From Bacteriovorax stolpii (GTDB taxonomy: Bacteria; Bdellovibrionota; Bacteriovoracia; Bacteriovoracales; Bacteriovoracaceae): 64,000 nucleotides of DNA. Below, one piece after another: positions 33,327 through 43,234 of this stretch. The notes under the pieces were generated by a model. That model worked only from the letters and a program-made list of their open reading frames with translations, did not search any database and was not told the origin of the DNA. The stretch covers positions 124,001 to 188,000 of the forward strand of contig CAMCYI010000002.1 of NCBI GenBank assembly GCA_945883845.1, given 5' to 3'. The position numbers and the translations under genes were made by a program. How positions within the stretch are numbered: position 1 is the first letter of the stretch; every line of letters begins with the position of its first letter.

Positions 33327-35382
33327 GAAACTTATTGGTCTTCCATTGGCGTTTATCATTCTCTCAGCTCAAGCTGAAGTTATTGAAGGTGTCGTAGAAT
33401 CCATTGATCCTGTTACGAACGTAGCGAAGATTAGATCTGCGAACCAGGACTTCATGGTTAACGTTTATCAGACGCTGCCTGCTGTACAGACAACGCTGCA
33501 GAGTCCGGAAGCGCGCACGCGCATCCAGAGCTTCGATGTCCCGACTGAGGCCATCGCTCAGAGGACACCTGCTCCAGTGAGAAACGACTGTTCAGAGCTT
33601 CCGGTCTCTGCAAACGACCTCGAGGCCCTCGCTGGAAGAAGTTCGAACATGGTCGAATTTTTGAAAAATATTCCACAGGGTTCTCTGCAGGGTTTTACGC
33701 TCGTAAGAAACTCGCTGAGTCTCCAGCGCGGCGAAGCTGACGCTAACGGGGAAGGTAAAGTATCAGACAACTGGCCACGTGCTCTCCGGTCGTCAATGGA
33801 TGGTAAACTCACAATCAGCTTCGTCTGTGATCCGAAAAACCCTACATACGGCAAAGTTGAGATCATTCATTTCGACGACGCTACAAAAGAATTTAAAACA
33901 ATGGAGATCGATTTCGGTCATCCATCTCAGCCGCCAGTTGCTCCGGCCAACAGAGTTCATCACAATCCGGAAAGTTGTGTCAGCTGTCACAGTGGAAGTG
34001 AGATCAACGGAAAAGTTTCTCTCAAACCAAACTGGCCTGAGTACTTTTTCTGGTCAGACTGTCAGGACAATCGAGGGATTCAGTTTTACGGAAGCGCTGA
34101 TGACAATATGGGATACGGCTACCGCGACCGGCTTTCGATCAGTTCGGCCAGTGCCAACACGGGCTGTAGCTCTGAACAGGATCAGGCAATGATTGATCGT
34201 GAGAAAGCCGCGTTCCAGAATTTCCGTACGACTCAGGCAAACAATGAATGTTTCAATACTCTTCCCTGGGATCAGGCCGCGAATGTACGGGAAGATTCAC
34301 GGGCCTTCTATCCTTATTCGAACAACGCTCAGGATATCGGAGCTGATGGCTTCCAGGACTATGCCCTCAGAACGAACGCGCGCTTCACAGATACGTATTC
34401 GCATTTGATGGCCGAGAGAAATGCCGGGCTCCTGAAGCAGGGAAAAGACTACGACAAGATCAAGTACTTCATCGCTCTTGAAGAATCTGGTTGTTGGGAC
34501 TCGAGTGATGAAGCGAAACTTAAAACTCTCATGCCGAACCTGACCATCGACCGCACTGTAAACAATCCAGCACCTCGCGGTCAGGACTTTAGTATCGAGG
34601 CCACTGCTCCGGTGCTCAACAGCTACGCCAAAAGCATCGGTATCAATGGGAAAGACTGGACCATGGAGTTCATGGAACAGAGTAACCCAAATTACAACGC
34701 TGTGATGTTTTACGGATCCGGTCAGGGCGATGCGAAGATCTTCGACGTTACCGCCGGAAACGTGATGAGAGACATTGCTTCAACTGACCCCACAGTTGCA
34801 CCAGTCGTGAATCAGAATATCAGTCGCGGGATCACAGAGGTGTTTGGACCTCGCTTTAGTTGTATTGATGATCTTGGTGGAGCTGTAGCTCCGTCATTGC
34901 AGGGGAACCAGGAACTATGTACTGCCTTACGTGATGCCAACGATAGAAACATCGCAAGCTTCACAGAAATTCCACGTGACTCGACCACGGCCTGTGAAGA
35001 CTGTGAAACAGCCGCTACTCCGTCAGTGCCACAGGATCTCGCGAGTCTCGCAGCACAGATGGTTGCGACCTATACCGCTGACCAGATCGAACGCGGGAAA
35101 GCTCTCGTGCAAGAAGGCGGCAAAGGTGCTTGTGTCACTTGTCACGGCCCTGAAGCAGATCAACTTCCGACGCAGTTCCAGTTCATCTCATCTGAGACAG
35201 ACCCGAACCGCGAAGAGTCTCTTGCAGTTCTCCGCTCGAAGCCACCAGAATTCATAGAGAAGCTGAATAAAAGATTGCTTGAGAGAAAGAACATGCCGCC
35301 TCCGCCGATGGGTGCTGACATGACGGATGCAGATCGCGAGGCCGTACGTGCTTATATGATGAGTCTTGTACCCGTCCAATAA
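33319..35382 (+). CDS. exported two-haem c-type cytochrome
   Basis: The 687-residue product has a signal peptide (MNKKLIGLPLAFIILSAQA). Residues about 20-50 (EGVVESIDPVTNVAKIRS) look like a small OB-like beta domain. Two haem c motifs are present: CVSCH at 220-224 and CVTCH at 605-609. The second lies in a short cytochrome c-like domain near the C-terminus (QIERGKALVQEGGKGACVTC ... RKNMPPPPMGADMTDADREA), where a Met in the PPPPM segment could be the sixth ligand. The middle 380 residues have no motif I know. Electron transfer in the periplasm is likely. It follows a coupled secreted-protein gene and converges on the tandem exported paralogs. Confidence 0.85.
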   Translation: MNKKLIGLPLAFIILSAQAEVIEGVVESIDPVTNVAKIRSANQDFMVNVYQTLPAVQTTLQSPEARTRIQSFDVPTEAIAQRTPAPVRNDCSELPVSANDLEALAGRSSNMVEFLKNIPQGSLQGFTLVRNSLSLQRGEADANGEGKVSDNWPRALRSSMDGKLTISFVCDPKNPTYGKVEIIHFDDATKEFKTMEIDFGHPSQPPVAPANRVHHNPESCVSCHSGSEINGKVSLKPNWPEYFFWSDCQDNRGIQFYGSADDNMGYGYRDRLSISSASANTGCSSEQDQAMIDREKAAFQNFRTTQANNECFNTLPWDQAANVREDSRAFYPYSNNAQDIGADGFQDYALRTNARFTDTYSHLMAERNAGLLKQGKDYDKIKYFIALEESGCWDSSDEAKLKTLMPNLTIDRTVNNPAPRGQDFSIEATAPVLNSYAKSIGINGKDWTMEFMEQSNPNYNAVMFYGSGQGDAKIFDVTAGNVMRDIASTDPTVAPVVNQNISRGITEVFGPRFSCIDDLGGAVAPSLQGNQELCTALRDANDRNIASFTEIPRDSTTACEDCETAATPSVPQDLASLAAQMVATYTADQIERGKALVQEGGKGACVTCHGPEADQLPTQFQFISSETDPNREESLAVLRSKPPEFIEKLNKRLLERKNMPPPPMGADMTDADREAVRAYMMSLVPVQ

Positions 35383-35412
35383 ATTTACTTGCCTCACAAT
35401 ATGGGGAAGATT

Positions 35413-37521
35413 CTATCGATATTTCAGACAGGCACCGAAGTAGCCTGGTCCCGTGTCCACGCGCCCATCCGGTACGAGAGGTACGTTCGCGAGAGGACCT
35501 TGCGAACGAGAGAGTGGAATCCGGATGGTTTCCCCGAGAACTTTAGTAAGCTGTTTGTCTATTTCCCCCCTCACAATTCCATTCAGGAAACTCGAGTCGC
35601 GAAGGGCATAGCGTGCCGTGCCTGGAACCACATTCCAGTTCGCGGTTCCGTTCTCGATGCAGAAATCTCCGTCACAAAAGTTTGGAGTAAATCCGATTTC
35701 AAAATTAATGTCACCACCGATTTTACCAATTCCCGCAAACACACCACCGCGAAAACAGTCTTTTGTTTTAAAATCGACTTTGTATCCATTGGTGGCCGGA
35801 TCGAATTTTAGTTTCGGAGCTCCGTTAAGAAAACATCTCATCCCATCCGGATCTTCTTCGATGGCGAAGAGACAGCCCTGACCCCGGGGAGAATCGTCAT
35901 TGTTGTAGACCTGACGGCCATTAGCTCTGCGCTCAGGAGTGTAATCTCCTCTGCCGCTGTGACAGAGTCGACCCGACTGATACATGGCCGCAAGAACGTT
36001 ATTCATCTCTTCAAGGTCAATGTAGGTCTGGATTGGACAGCCTTCTATCGAATGACCAACGTGTGGTGAAGGGGCTTCCGTATTGCAGATCTTAGGAAGT
36101 GAAAGACCGATTGCTGTATGTGTACCACCACGGCTGAGGCCTGTAATCAGGCTGAGTCCCTGGAGCAAAGGCGAGTCTGGACGATTGGCCACGATATTTG
36201 TCACGAGTGGCTGAATTCCACTGTTATAGAGAGAAGCTTTATTCAGGGCCGTGAGGCGGGGACGAAGGGCCTCGAGACGGGCCTTGAGTGATTCTGAAGT
36301 TACCTGGTCGTATCTCGCCATTTGCTGAGTGAGAATCGCTACGGCCTGTTCCGGCGTAGGGATGTCTTGAAGTCTCAGAATTCTGTTTCTTGGAAAAAAT
36401 TTAAGTGTCAGACAAGAGCTGTCCGCAGGAATTGTTCCGCGTTCTGCTTTTGTAATTGAACACTCCATCAGGTCGACGTATTTTTTTACGGCCATGTTCG
36501 CAACACCAAGTTCAGTGATGATAGAATCTGCTGGCAAGCTGACAGTCGATGAACCATTTGCGTTGCTTGTTCCTAACATCGTCGCGAGCTGAAGTTCAAA
36601 AGTCTGACCCAGTGAAAGTTTCACAGCATCTTCTATCGTCCCACGGAAGTGACGTGCGATAGGTGGAATGGCAGTGACTCGAAGTCTGTTCAGGGTTTCA
36701 GGAGTGTAACCATTTAAACCATAGGGAACAGCTTCGGCGAGTCCGTCGTTAATCATTTCATCAGAGACGAAAGTTTGCCCCGCCGGTGTTTCGACTTTGA
36801 TCTCAGAGATCTGTGGCGATGCCGCGAGATTGATTTTTGCACTCATACAGACTTCACGAGGTGAATCTAAATTCAATTTTAAGTTCGAGAGACCAAGGCG
36901 GTCGTAGCTCACACCCATGTTTTGATCAAAATCGATACCGATACCAATGGACAGATCAAGCTGGTTCACCCTGAAGCATCCACGGATAGTATTACCTTCG
37001 GCCGTGACACTCAATGGAGTGAGATCAAGTTTTTTTAGTGACAGAGGATCTGTGAAATTCAGGATCGTCGGCCTTGCACTACTGCGTGCCGGACATTGAC
37101 CCATAAGCTGAGCGCCCTTGATCATGGCACATGGAAGCTGGAAACAAAGTTCGTTTCTTATATCTTCAGGGACATTTGTATTGGAGCAAAGAGCGAGATC
37201 ATCACAGTTTACATTCCTGTATCTCACAGATCCACGTGCCTTATCAGCGACACATTGATCTCTATTAAAAGGAACTGACATCGGAAGCATGGGATAATTT
37301 TTTATGAAATTTGTCTGGAAAGCATCTGAGTGAAAGAATGAATCTGCTGCCGGAAGAATTGAATTACGGAGACTATCAGTTGATAGTGACGACTGCAGGA
37401 GACCGTTATCAATTTCCATTCGCATGAGTTGAGACTGACACTCATTCTCGCAAACTTCCTGAGCTGCCCAGGAGGGGAGTGAGAGAATTAAAAGTGATGA
37501 GAGCAAAATAAAGTTTTTCAT
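35413..37521 (-). CDS. large exported protein, second of a tandem paralog pair
   Basis: A 702-residue protein with a signal peptide (cleavage near SWA-AQE). It is paralogous to the next gene upstream along its whole length: CENECQSQLMRMEIDN, NVNCDDLALCSNT, LCFQLPCAMIKG, SPREVCMSAKINL, and the C-terminal GRVDTGPGYFGACLK are shared with small changes. About 20 cysteines occur at matching places, so disulfides are expected. The central beta-rich part (RGCFRVNQLDLSIGIGIDF) could be a lipid-binding-type fold, but I cannot assign a family. Its start overlaps the upstream stop by 4 bp (ATGA), so the pair forms one transcript. Confidence 0.75.
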   Translation of the reverse strand: MKNFILLSSLLILSLPSWAAQEVCENECQSQLMRMEIDNGLLQSSLSTDSLRNSILPAADSFFHSDAFQTNFIKNYPMLPMSVPFNRDQCVADKARGSVRYRNVNCDDLALCSNTNVPEDIRNELCFQLPCAMIKGAQLMGQCPARSSARPTILNFTDPLSLKKLDLTPLSVTAEGNTIRGCFRVNQLDLSIGIGIDFDQNMGVSYDRLGLSNLKLNLDSPREVCMSAKINLAASPQISEIKVETPAGQTFVSDEMINDGLAEAVPYGLNGYTPETLNRLRVTAIPPIARHFRGTIEDAVKLSLGQTFELQLATMLGTSNANGSSTVSLPADSIITELGVANMAVKKYVDLMECSITKAERGTIPADSSCLTLKFFPRNRILRLQDIPTPEQAVAILTQQMARYDQVTSESLKARLEALRPRLTALNKASLYNSGIQPLVTNIVANRPDSPLLQGLSLITGLSRGGTHTAIGLSLPKICNTEAPSPHVGHSIEGCPIQTYIDLEEMNNVLAAMYQSGRLCHSGRGDYTPERRANGRQVYNNDDSPRGQGCLFAIEEDPDGMRCFLNGAPKLKFDPATNGYKVDFKTKDCFRGGVFAGIGKIGGDINFEIGFTPNFCDGDFCIENGTANWNVVPGTARYALRDSSFLNGIVRGEIDKQLTKVLGETIRIPLSRSQGPLANVPLVPDGRVDTGPGYFGACLKYR

Positions 37522-39677
37522 TCAGGTACCGCAGACCCTTCTTTTGGTTTGAGACAGGCACCAAAGTAGCCCGGGCCCGCATCAACTCGGCCTTCAGAGA
37601 CGAGAGGAGAAAGACCCAACGGTCCTGTTCCTGATGAGAGAGGAAGCCTCATACCATTACTAAGACTTCCGACGATGGCATCGTTCAAACCTTGATTCAC
37701 AACCTCATGGAAAAGACTTGATTCTCTTAGAGCAAATCTGCCTGAGCCTGGAACGACATTCCAGTTGACGTCTGGATTTTGCACACAAAAATCTCCGTTA
37801 TCACAGGCCGCAGGACTAAAGGCCATGTTGATATCAAAATCACCACCGAATCGGCCTAATCCTAAAAACGCGGGGCCACGGTAACAACTTTCGAGAGAGA
37901 CTTTTGTTTTATATTTTCTGGTGGCCGTGTCCCAGCTGAGTTGAGGAGGTGCTTTCATGTAGCAAAGCATTCCGTCTGATTCGATTGCACAACCGCCTGT
38001 ACCAACAGGGGCGCCTTCTTCATTATATTTTGGCTGGTTATACTCATCTCTATCCTGACGGAATCGACCACTGCCGCTTTGACATAATCTTCCGGATTCC
38101 CACATTCTCTGGAGGAGGATGTTGAACTCATTTAAGTCGGCATAGACTTGCACCGGACAATTGGGAATTGAGCGGTTGGCGTGTGGAGAAGCTCTATCTG
38201 TACAGACACCCGGTAGAGCGATCGCGAGATCGCGGCCAAGGCCGTCACTTGAAATTGAATTATGAATCTCAAGCATGGAAGGCAGCTGACTTCGTAACTG
38301 GTTTGTTGAAATCTGTTCGACGATAGGATTAAGGTAATCATTAATGTCAAGGTTAGCATCCAGAAGAGTCCACTCATTTCTTGTCTGTAATTCTTCCGGA
38401 GTTTCTGTGCCATCAAGAAATTCAGTTCTTCTAGCGAGGACAACTTCTCTCAGAGCTATCAATCTTTGTTTTATGCTTTCTGAAGTAACGTTGAGGCCCC
38501 GTGAGGCCCTGTTCAATGACTGGATCTCTGAGCTCAGTCTTCCTTTGTAGGCCGTTGTGATCGGTCCTTCAAATATATCATTAAGCCCGATACAGGCATG
38601 GTCTGGTGGAATTGGGCGGCCGGCAGCAGAGAGTGCAGCACACTCCGTAATGGCGAGCTGGTCAGTGACCATGAAATTTGAAATACCGAACTCACTCATC
38701 ATAGATGAGCTTTCTACAGACATTGATTGCTTACTGCCTGCACCGGCAATTGCATTGATCTGCGTCTGGAACACCTGCCCCAGAGCATCTTTTACAGCGG
38801 TTTCAACAGTGTCACGCAAAGGCTGGAAAATAACGGGTGCAATTTCGTTCTGAACTGCTGCAATATCCGCGGCCGGATAACCGGTGATGCCATCGATACG
38901 AAGGCGCGATGAAGCAGCTCTGATCATGTCATCAGAAACAAAGGGAGCATTACTGGGTGTTTCGATTTTAAGTTCTGTCACAGGTGTTGATGATCTCAAA
39001 TTGATTTTCGCTGAAACACAGGCCTCACGTGGGCCATCAAGAATCGGGTTCACATTATGAATTCCAACACGGGTATCTGTGAGATTAGTTCCTGTCGTAT
39101 TTAAATTGAGGGCGACACCTAAAGTGACATCCAGTTCATTGATCGTAAAACAAAGTCTCGCGTTCTCTCCGTTCAACTCAACTGAACGCGGAGTAAGTTT
39201 AATATTCTGAATTCTTACGGGTTCTGGAAAAGAAAGAGATGAAGGGGCAATACTTTCTACACCCTGGCACTGGCCCACATTCAGAGTTCCTTCGATGATG
39301 GCACATGGAAGTCCAAAACATATTCTTTTGCGCGCAATTTCGTCGATGCTGGTGTCGTTGCAAAGACCGATAGCACTACAATTTACATTGGCAAACATAG
39401 GATCTCCGTCTGCTTTTCTGGCGAGACAGGTATCTTTATTATGTGGAAAGGGAATATCAGCTAACGGGAAGTCCCGTTGAAGAAGTGTTGAGAGTGAATC
39501 AGACTCAGAGAAAGCGCGAAGTGCCGGCAGAAGAGACTGAGCAGACTGTTGATTAAGAACAGTATTTGAAACTTCAACTCTTAAAAGTTCAGAGCGACAT
39601 TGAGTTACACAGTCTTCTTGCGCATGGGCCACAAAGGCCAGACTCGCCACCAACACAAATAAAAGTGAATGCTTCAT
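37518..39677 (-). CDS. large exported protein, first of a tandem paralog pair
   Basis: A 719-residue protein with a signal peptide (MKHSLLFVLVASLAFVAHA). Paralog of the downstream gene, with the same cysteine layout and the same end (SEGRVDAGPGYFGACLK). Distinct blocks are CVTQCRSELLRVEVSN, NVNCSAIGLCNDT, ICFGLPCAIIEG and GPREACVSAKINL. The two proteins are far enough apart in sequence to be an old duplication. No catalytic motif or anchor is seen; a periplasmic or surface location is likely. The gene is led by a 168-bp upstream region containing the terminator of the MFS gene. Confidence 0.75.
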   Translation of the reverse strand: MKHSLLFVLVASLAFVAHAQEDCVTQCRSELLRVEVSNTVLNQQSAQSLLPALRAFSESDSLSTLLQRDFPLADIPFPHNKDTCLARKADGDPMFANVNCSAIGLCNDTSIDEIARKRICFGLPCAIIEGTLNVGQCQGVESIAPSSLSFPEPVRIQNIKLTPRSVELNGENARLCFTINELDVTLGVALNLNTTGTNLTDTRVGIHNVNPILDGPREACVSAKINLRSSTPVTELKIETPSNAPFVSDDMIRAASSRLRIDGITGYPAADIAAVQNEIAPVIFQPLRDTVETAVKDALGQVFQTQINAIAGAGSKQSMSVESSSMMSEFGISNFMVTDQLAITECAALSAAGRPIPPDHACIGLNDIFEGPITTAYKGRLSSEIQSLNRASRGLNVTSESIKQRLIALREVVLARRTEFLDGTETPEELQTRNEWTLLDANLDINDYLNPIVEQISTNQLRSQLPSMLEIHNSISSDGLGRDLAIALPGVCTDRASPHANRSIPNCPVQVYADLNEFNILLQRMWESGRLCQSGSGRFRQDRDEYNQPKYNEEGAPVGTGGCAIESDGMLCYMKAPPQLSWDTATRKYKTKVSLESCYRGPAFLGLGRFGGDFDINMAFSPAACDNGDFCVQNPDVNWNVVPGSGRFALRESSLFHEVVNQGLNDAIVGSLSNGMRLPLSSGTGPLGLSPLVSEGRVDAGPGYFGACLKPKEGSAVPE

Positions 39678-39784
39678 AGTCCTCTTATCGTCGTCTGGGA
39701 CCTAAAGTTGAGTGTTTTTATCGGTATAATGTGTCGAGTTTTTAAACAGTTTTATGGAAAAAGTGAAAACTTATTTGACGTAAA

Positions 39785-39822
39785 CCTCAGCACCTTTGCT
39801 TCTAACCACAAAGGTGCTGAGG
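39785..39822 (-). terminator. strong hairpin terminator of the MFS gene
   Basis: CCTCAGCACCTTTG and CAAAGGTGCTGAGG form a perfect 14-bp stem with a 10-base loop, 23 bases after the MFS stop on the minus strand and followed there by TTTACG. The T-run is short, but the stem is very stable. Confidence 0.75.
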
Positions 39823-39845
39823 CCCCTATACTTGAAGCATTTCAT

Positions 39846-41090
39846 TTATATTTTGAACTCGCGCTGGTGTTTCCTCACCAGAAATCTCACAACGAACCAG
39901 GCACAAACATAGGCACTTCCACAGAGGTAGAATATCGGAGCGTAGTTGTTTCCATTCCACTCGAGAAAGTACCCTGCAGCTGCCTGAAACAACATGGCCC
40001 CGGTCGTTCCGAGAGCTCCACCGGCCCCGACGATTGTTGCCACTGAGCTTTTCGGGTAGAGATCACTGGCGACGTTATAAATGTTGGCAGACCAACCCTG
40101 GTGGCCCGCGGCCGCGAGAGAGACGAGAGCAACGGCAGACCAGACTCCAGTTACAAAAGGAAGAAGGAGGGTCGGTACAATGATGATGGCACAACAAAGG
40201 AGAGCAAGAAGTCTCGCATCCACAATGTTTTTTCCCCGTTTATGCAAGTAAGTTGTGATCCATCCACCACCAACACTTCCAACATCAGCAATGAGGTAAA
40301 TGACAATCAAGGGAGCTGCCAGAGTGCCGAGTGTAATGCCGTGATCGTTAGCGAGATATTTCGGAAGCCAGAAAAGATAAAACCACCAGATAGGATCCGT
40401 CATGAATTTCCCGAGGGCGTAGGCCCAGGTGCCTGGTGTTCTCAGGATAACTTTCCATGGAAGAGGTTCACCATTACTTTCTTCATTATCTGAATTGATG
40501 TGAGCGAGTTCTTCTTTCGTAACGGTCGGATGCTCTGAGGGTCTTTTGTAAAAGGGAATCCAGAAAAGAAGCCAGATGAATCCGATAGCACCTTGAACAA
40601 TAAAGGCCATTCTCCATCCCCAGCGAAGGGTGATGAAGGGAACAAGAAGTGCCGCCGCAATAACGCCGACGTTTGAACCGGAGTTGAAAATTCCCGTCGC
40701 AAATCCGCGCTCGCGTTTAGGAAACCATTCGGCTGTTGCTTTGATTGATGAGGGAAAGTTCGCTGCTTCAGTAATTCCTAAAAAGGCCCGGGCCACACCA
40801 AATCCAAAGGGAGTGGCCGCAAGTGCATGTCCCATCGCTGCCAGACTCCAGCCACCCAGGGCCCAGGCAAAACCTTTCTTGACTCCGACTCTATCGAGAA
40901 CTCGTCCCGACATGAAAAGACCTATGGAGTAGGTCATGGTGAAAGCGGCCACAATGAGTCCGTACTGACTTTCTGACCATCCGATTTCATTCTGAAGAGT
41001 GGGTCCGAGAATACTGAAGATCTGACGGTCCATATAGTTAATGGTCGTCGCAAAGAAAAGGAGTGCGCACACTCGCCAGCGTATATTCAT
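39846..41090 (-). CDS. MFS transporter, ACS/hexuronate-type
   Basis: The product has 414 residues from the ATG at 41090 (MNIRWRVCALLFF); an open frame extends upstream to a TTG at 41171 but overlaps the neighbouring gene and lacks a ribosome site. It has twelve membrane segments and anion:cation symporter family features: ATTINYMDRQIFSILGPTLQ in helix 1, the loop 2-3 motif GRVLDRVGVKKGF, RAFLGITEAANFPSSIKATA in helix 4 and EWFPKRERGFATGIFNSGS. The closest well-known relatives are hexuronate or galactarate transporters (ExuT, GudP), so an organic acid is likely; the exact substrate is open. No sugar-acid catabolic genes are nearby. Confidence 0.9.
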   Translation of the reverse strand: MNIRWRVCALLFFATTINYMDRQIFSILGPTLQNEIGWSESQYGLIVAAFTMTYSIGLFMSGRVLDRVGVKKGFAWALGGWSLAAMGHALAATPFGFGVARAFLGITEAANFPSSIKATAEWFPKRERGFATGIFNSGSNVGVIAAALLVPFITLRWGWRMAFIVQGAIGFIWLLFWIPFYKRPSEHPTVTKEELAHINSDNEESNGEPLPWKVILRTPGTWAYALGKFMTDPIWWFYLFWLPKYLANDHGITLGTLAAPLIVIYLIADVGSVGGGWITTYLHKRGKNIVDARLLALLCCAIIIVPTLLLPFVTGVWSAVALVSLAAAGHQGWSANIYNVASDLYPKSSVATIVGAGGALGTTGAMLFQAAAGYFLEWNGNNYAPIFYLCGSAYVCAWFVVRFLVRKHQREFKI

Positions 41091-41137
41091 CTTAAAATTG
41101 TAAGAGGGTTGCGTGCAAGCCGACACTACATGTGGCG

Positions 41138-41539
41138 TTATGATTCCGGGTGAATTTCCAGATCGCGACAAGAGACTTTGTGAATGAGCACGGGCCTCAC
41201 TGCCGATATTCTCACTTCTCCAGAAAACACACCTTCTTCATCAGTGGCCTGTGCTTTGAGATATCCGGAAATCGAATCATTCTCAATAAAAGTGAGTCCG
41301 ATTGAATCTTTATCGAGGTTTCCTGTTCCGTAGGCCACAAATTTTTTTGCTAGTGCGGGGGTGATTCCAACGACGTATCTCTCCCAGCGCGAACCGTCCG
41401 GAAGAACCCGGACAGCCTTTGGATTTATTTTCAGATTAAAAACCGGTTTGTCTCCTGCCATTTGCTCAGTCAGGCAGCGGTATGGCATGGCCATCGCCGA
41501 GGTCGATACACAAAGAAGTAATAGACTGATAATTTTCAC
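41138..41539 (-). CDS. small secreted protein of unknown function
   Basis: The 133-residue product begins with GTG at 41539 (AAGGA six bases upstream) and has a signal peptide (MKIISLLLLCVSTSAMA). The mature part is a small beta-rich domain with two cysteines (RCLTEQM and SCRDLEI), one at each end, fit for a disulfide. No family recognised. It follows the TIGR02147-type regulator by 11 bp and is probably co-transcribed with it. Confidence 0.72.
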   Translation of the reverse strand: MKIISLLLLCVSTSAMAMPYRCLTEQMAGDKPVFNLKINPKAVRVLPDGSRWERYVVGITPALAKKFVAYGTGNLDKDSIGLTFIENDSISGYLKAQATDEEGVFSGEVRISAVRPVLIHKVSCRDLEIHPES

Positions 41540-41550
41540 GCAGATCCTTA

Positions 41551-42354
41551 TTAGTGTTTCTTCGTTTCTTCGCCGGTCAAAGGGAAGAACTGTATCGCGA
41601 GCATGTACACTTCTTCTTTTTTTCCGTTTTTCAGAAGGGCCGTCATCTTCTGACGGAATTCGCGGATGATAATCTTGGCCTCAGTGAGTTTTTCCGGATC
41701 AAGAGCAAAGGTTGACGATGAAAAATCCCGCAGCTCTTTATCGACACCCTGGAGTTTTGATTTTGCGAGCTCAAGCTCTTCAAGGTGAGCAGCGTTCAGG
41801 GCCTCGCCTTTTTTATCTTCAGTTGTACGAATATCCTGATGGGCCTTTATGTATTCGCCAGCTGTGCGGATCAGAAGTCCGCTGGTCATGAGGTTCTGAA
41901 GCACGACTTCAAGGCGCTCCTGCGTGATCTTCAGTTTCTTGGCCATGTAGTCGGTATCATTTCTAAAATCATGAAGATCGTAGAGATCAAGAACAGCATA
42001 GTGTTCCCACTCTGCGATCACCTTGAAATAAGATTCATCCAGCATGAAACGCTGATCAAGTGGCGAAATCTTGATGTCATCGATGGAGAGACACGAGCGA
42101 TTGATACTTTCAATGAAAAGAGTACTCTCCTGAGGATTCAGGTTGAGCTTCGCGGCCACTGTCTTGGAGTTTTTTAAAGGAAGAGTACGCTTGCCGCTCA
42201 GGATCTGACTGAGGGTCGATGAGTTCATTTCTAAGTCACGGGCATAGGCCCTGATGGAATAGCTTGGATTCACGCGCTGGCGCTGCGAGAGATCTTCGCG
42301 AAGGATATTGAGATAATATGAACGAGCATTAGCCTGTTGTTCCATAAGGGTCAT
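41551..42354 (-). CDS. TIGR02147 family (DUF4423) regulator-like protein
   Basis: The product has 267 residues. The N-terminal 70 residues hold an XRE-like helix-turn-helix (SIRAYARDLEMNSSTLSQIL then SGKRTLPLKNSKTVA). Residues 105-200 (SYFKVIAEWEHYAVLDLYDL, AKKLKITQERLEVVLQNLM) form a winged-helix-like second part, and the end reads VYMLAIQFFPLT, the family hallmark. Such proteins are abundant in Bdellovibrio and Fibrobacter lineages and are thought to be transcription regulators, but few have been studied. AAGGAG precedes the ATG at 42354. Confidence 0.88.
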   Translation of the reverse strand: MTLMEQQANARSYYLNILREDLSQRQRVNPSYSIRAYARDLEMNSSTLSQILSGKRTLPLKNSKTVAAKLNLNPQESTLFIESINRSCLSIDDIKISPLDQRFMLDESYFKVIAEWEHYAVLDLYDLHDFRNDTDYMAKKLKITQERLEVVLQNLMTSGLLIRTAGEYIKAHQDIRTTEDKKGEALNAAHLEELELAKSKLQGVDKELRDFSSSTFALDPEKLTEAKIIIREFRQKMTALLKNGKKEEVYMLAIQFFPLTGEETKKH

Positions 42355-42444
42355 CTTAACAGCTCCTTAGAAATCAGGGAGGGCCTTGTAAAATTTGGAT
42401 ACCCCCTGATCATGGACTGGACAGCTGGTAATCTTTTCAGTCTT

Positions 42445-42474
42445 TTATCGGTCCGGGGCTTTATGGCCTATAAT
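42445..42474 (+). promoter_or_regulatory. promoter candidate for the gene at 42503
   Basis: A perfect TATAAT at 42469-42474 stands 28 bases before the ATG, with a weak -35 (TTATCG, 42445-42450) 18 bases upstream. Confidence 0.45.
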
Positions 42475-42502
42475 CCCGGTGATGTTCGCTTCCGGAGAAT
42501 AA

Positions 42503-43234
42503 ATGAAATTAGGGTTTGTCCTTGCTACTTTGCTCTTATCCACAATCGCCCTCGCGGGTGACAAGGGTAATATTGTCCGTGAGAAGGGGAGATACGCCAA
42601 TATTACATCTGGCTACAAAGCAGGGGATTCGGTTATCTGCCGGGACAAGAAGAACTACATCAAAGAAGCATATCTACTTGAGTATATTGAGCTCGATGTT
42701 CTAGAGGAAAACCTCGTAAAATTTAACACCAAGATCGAAGACTACGAGTACATTGAGCAGCTGGCAGCTGTGCTGGAAAATCACTCCCCGGACATCTTTG
42801 GTGGCTTCAGAACGATTGGCCGTCGACTTGCCAAGCAGGCCTGGGGTTTCTTGAATAATCTTCCGCCGACTAAATTAGGAGTAACGATCCTCGTCCCGCC
42901 CTATAAAGTGGTCGTAAATAATAACAAGGTTAACCGCGCACGTAAAACGATGGACGGCTGTCAGATCGAGCCTCTGATCATGTCAGCTCGCGGTGCTTAT
43001 GGAATGGAATACACAATTAATGGTGATATCTTTGCGAATCTTTCACAGAGAGACCGTCGGGGAATGTTGGTTCATGAAGCGCTCTATTTCTCACTTCAAA
43101 AATACTACGGCGATGAGGATTCTGCCCGCACGCGTTTCATTCACCAGCGGATATCCCAGTACCACCCTACTGAACTCACAACGGCCATGCTCAATGAAAT
43201 TCTCACTCGTGCGTATCTGGACTTTAAAATTTAA
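42503..43234 (+). CDS. secreted hypothetical protein
   Basis: The 243-residue product has a signal peptide (MKLGFVLATLLLSTIALA) and CGGAGAAT just before the ATG. The mature protein is mixed alpha/beta with MLVHEALYFSLQKYYGDEDS near residue 195; the HEALY segment recurs in a group of exported proteins from predatory bacteria, but lacks the second His of an HExxH zinc site. Function unknown. It converges on the CheY-like gene with a 4-bp overlap. Confidence 0.72.
   Translation: MKLGFVLATLLLSTIALAGDKGNIVREKGRYANITSGYKAGDSVICRDKKNYIKEAYLLEYIELDVLEENLVKFNTKIEDYEYIEQLAAVLENHSPDIFGGFRTIGRRLAKQAWGFLNNLPPTKLGVTILVPPYKVVVNNNKVNRARKTMDGCQIEPLIMSARGAYGMEYTINGDIFANLSQRDRRGMLVHEALYFSLQKYYGDEDSARTRFIHQRISQYHPTELTTAMLNEILTRAYLDFKI

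Noticed and set aside
41091..41171. N-terminal extension of the MFS transporter from a TTG
   Set aside because: It overlaps the coding end of the upstream secreted-protein gene, has no ribosome site and lacks membrane character.
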